The notes beneath the pieces are model-generated. The model ran no database searches and had not been told where the DNA came from. It worked only from the letters and a program-made list of their open reading frames with translations. A program made the position numbers and the translations under genes. Below, in pieces: positions 30,339 through 31,095 of a stretch of 31,095 nt of DNA (its first letter is position 1; every line of letters starts with the position of its first letter). Origin of the DNA: CAZXCK01 sp964639225 (lineage in GTDB: Bacteria; Chloroflexota; Anaerolineae; Aggregatilineales; Phototrophicaceae); NCBI GenBank assembly GCA_964639225.1, contig CAZXCK010000039.1:1-31095 (forward strand), written 5' to 3'.

Positions 30339-31094
30339 ATGCCGGAATACACGATCATGACCTGGGCCGAGCGCCAGGAAGACGAAGCCGAAGAACGCAT
30401 CGCGCAGGCGGCCTGGCCGGCCTTCATGCTGGAAGACCCGGTGGCGAATCAGTACTTCTGGCGGCTGTACCAGGACTTCCCCCATTATCAGTTCATGCTC
30501 TACGACGGCGACCAGCCAATCGCGGTTGGCAACAGCATCCCCTTTGTCTGGGATGGCACGCCGGAAGGTTTACCAGCCACCGGCTGGGACTACGTGCTGG
30601 TGCAGGGTGTTAAAGACCTTGAAGCCGGTAATGAACCGAATGCGCTCTCGGCGATCAGTATCTCCATCGCCCGCGAATACGTCGGGCGGGGCATCAGTCG
30701 TCAAATGGTGCAGGCCATGCGCAGCATCGCCCGCCGGGCTGGTCTGGGGCAGATGGTCGCGCCGGTGCGCCCCAACCAGAAAGCCATGTACCCACTGACG
30801 CCGATGGAACGCTACGTCAACTGGACTCACACCGACGGCGAAGCGCCCTTCGATGCCTGGATGCGCGTCCACTGGCGGCTGGGCGCGCGCGTCGTCCACG
30901 TCTGCCCGCAGTCGATGACCATACCCGGCACCATCGCCGAATGGGAAAGCTGGACCGGCATGCGTTTCCCGGAAAGCGGTCCGTATATCATCCCCGGCGC
31001 GCTGACCCCGGTCGACATCGACCGTGAGCGCGACATGGGCCTGTACGTCGAGCCGAACGTCTGGATGCGCCACAACCTCGACTACGATGCCTGA
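30339..31094 (+). CDS. GNAT-family acetyltransferase
   Basis: A 251-residue protein with a GNAT fold across roughly residues 20-180. The acetyl-CoA loop is AREYVGRGISRQMV (R112-E-Y-V-G116-R-G118), the R/Q-x-x-G-x-G/A motif. A long C-terminal part (about 180-251) after the core includes EWESWTGMRFPESGPYIIPG and is not a standard GNAT element. The acceptor substrate is unknown. AGGAAG seven bases upstream supports the start. The stop is the last codon in the window. Confidence 0.82.
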   Translation: MPEYTIMTWAERQEDEAEERIAQAAWPAFMLEDPVANQYFWRLYQDFPHYQFMLYDGDQPIAVGNSIPFVWDGTPEGLPATGWDYVLVQGVKDLEAGNEPNALSAISISIAREYVGRGISRQMVQAMRSIARRAGLGQMVAPVRPNQKAMYPLTPMERYVNWTHTDGEAPFDAWMRVHWRLGARVVHVCPQSMTIPGTIAEWESWTGMRFPESGPYIIPGALTPVDIDRERDMGLYVEPNVWMRHNLDYDA

Positions 31095-31095
31095 T

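Overview
The window reads as chromosomal DNA of a GC-rich (roughly 60% by eye) bacterium, most likely a member of the Chloroflexota near Anaerolineae. This placement is an inference. It rests on secreted SH3-domain proteins with Pro/Thr linkers and AQ-type signal peptidase I sites, an L,D-transpeptidase with a LysM domain and a TFGC active-site motif, a PHP-AlbA protein, a two-gene ABC-2 exporter and a GH4-containing sugar operon. No phage, insertion sequence, CRISPR array or rRNA is visible.

Left part (1-9.4 kb). The end of a membrane protein faces a low-GC secreted SH3 protein with a duplicated domain. A tRNA-Pro(CGG) with its terminator follows on the minus strand. A lipid/lipoprotein pair comes next on the plus strand (CDP-alcohol phosphatidyltransferase and lgt, closed by a terminator). 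Then come an ABC-2 exporter whose permease is fused to a SpoIIM-like domain, an RNase Z-like metallo-hydrolase, and a proteostasis pair in which hsp20 overlaps lon behind a recognisable sigma70-type promoter.

Middle (9.4-19.3 kb). A stand-alone receiver protein is followed by a three-part PHP-AlbA protein, an NTF2-like protein, a convergent acyl-CoA dehydrogenase, a TPR protein, a GH13 amylase coupled to a small membrane protein, a cupin and a large L,D-transpeptidase. Two gene-free stretches stand out. The one at 16.15-16.67 kb holds palindromic repeat-like elements. The one at 18.81-19.33 kb holds a strong promoter, stacked alternative hairpins and a terminator, which together look like a small RNA or attenuated leader.

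Right part (19.3-31.1 kb). An S9 peptidase meets a gamma-glutamylcyclotransferase-like gene tail to tail. After a secreted SH3 protein comes a sugar-use operon: solute-binding protein, intercistronic terminator, two permeases, PfkB kinase and GH4 glycosidase. A promoter overlapped by a long-spaced inverted repeat precedes it. rpiB with a membrane-anchored partial beta-propeller protein lies on the minus strand, and a GNAT acetyltransferase ends the window.

The best candidates for something undescribed are the putative RNA at about 19179-19280, the ABC-2/SpoIIM fusion exporter, the PHP-AlbA protein, and the kinase plus GH4 arrangement without a phosphotransferase transporter. None of these could be checked against databases here.
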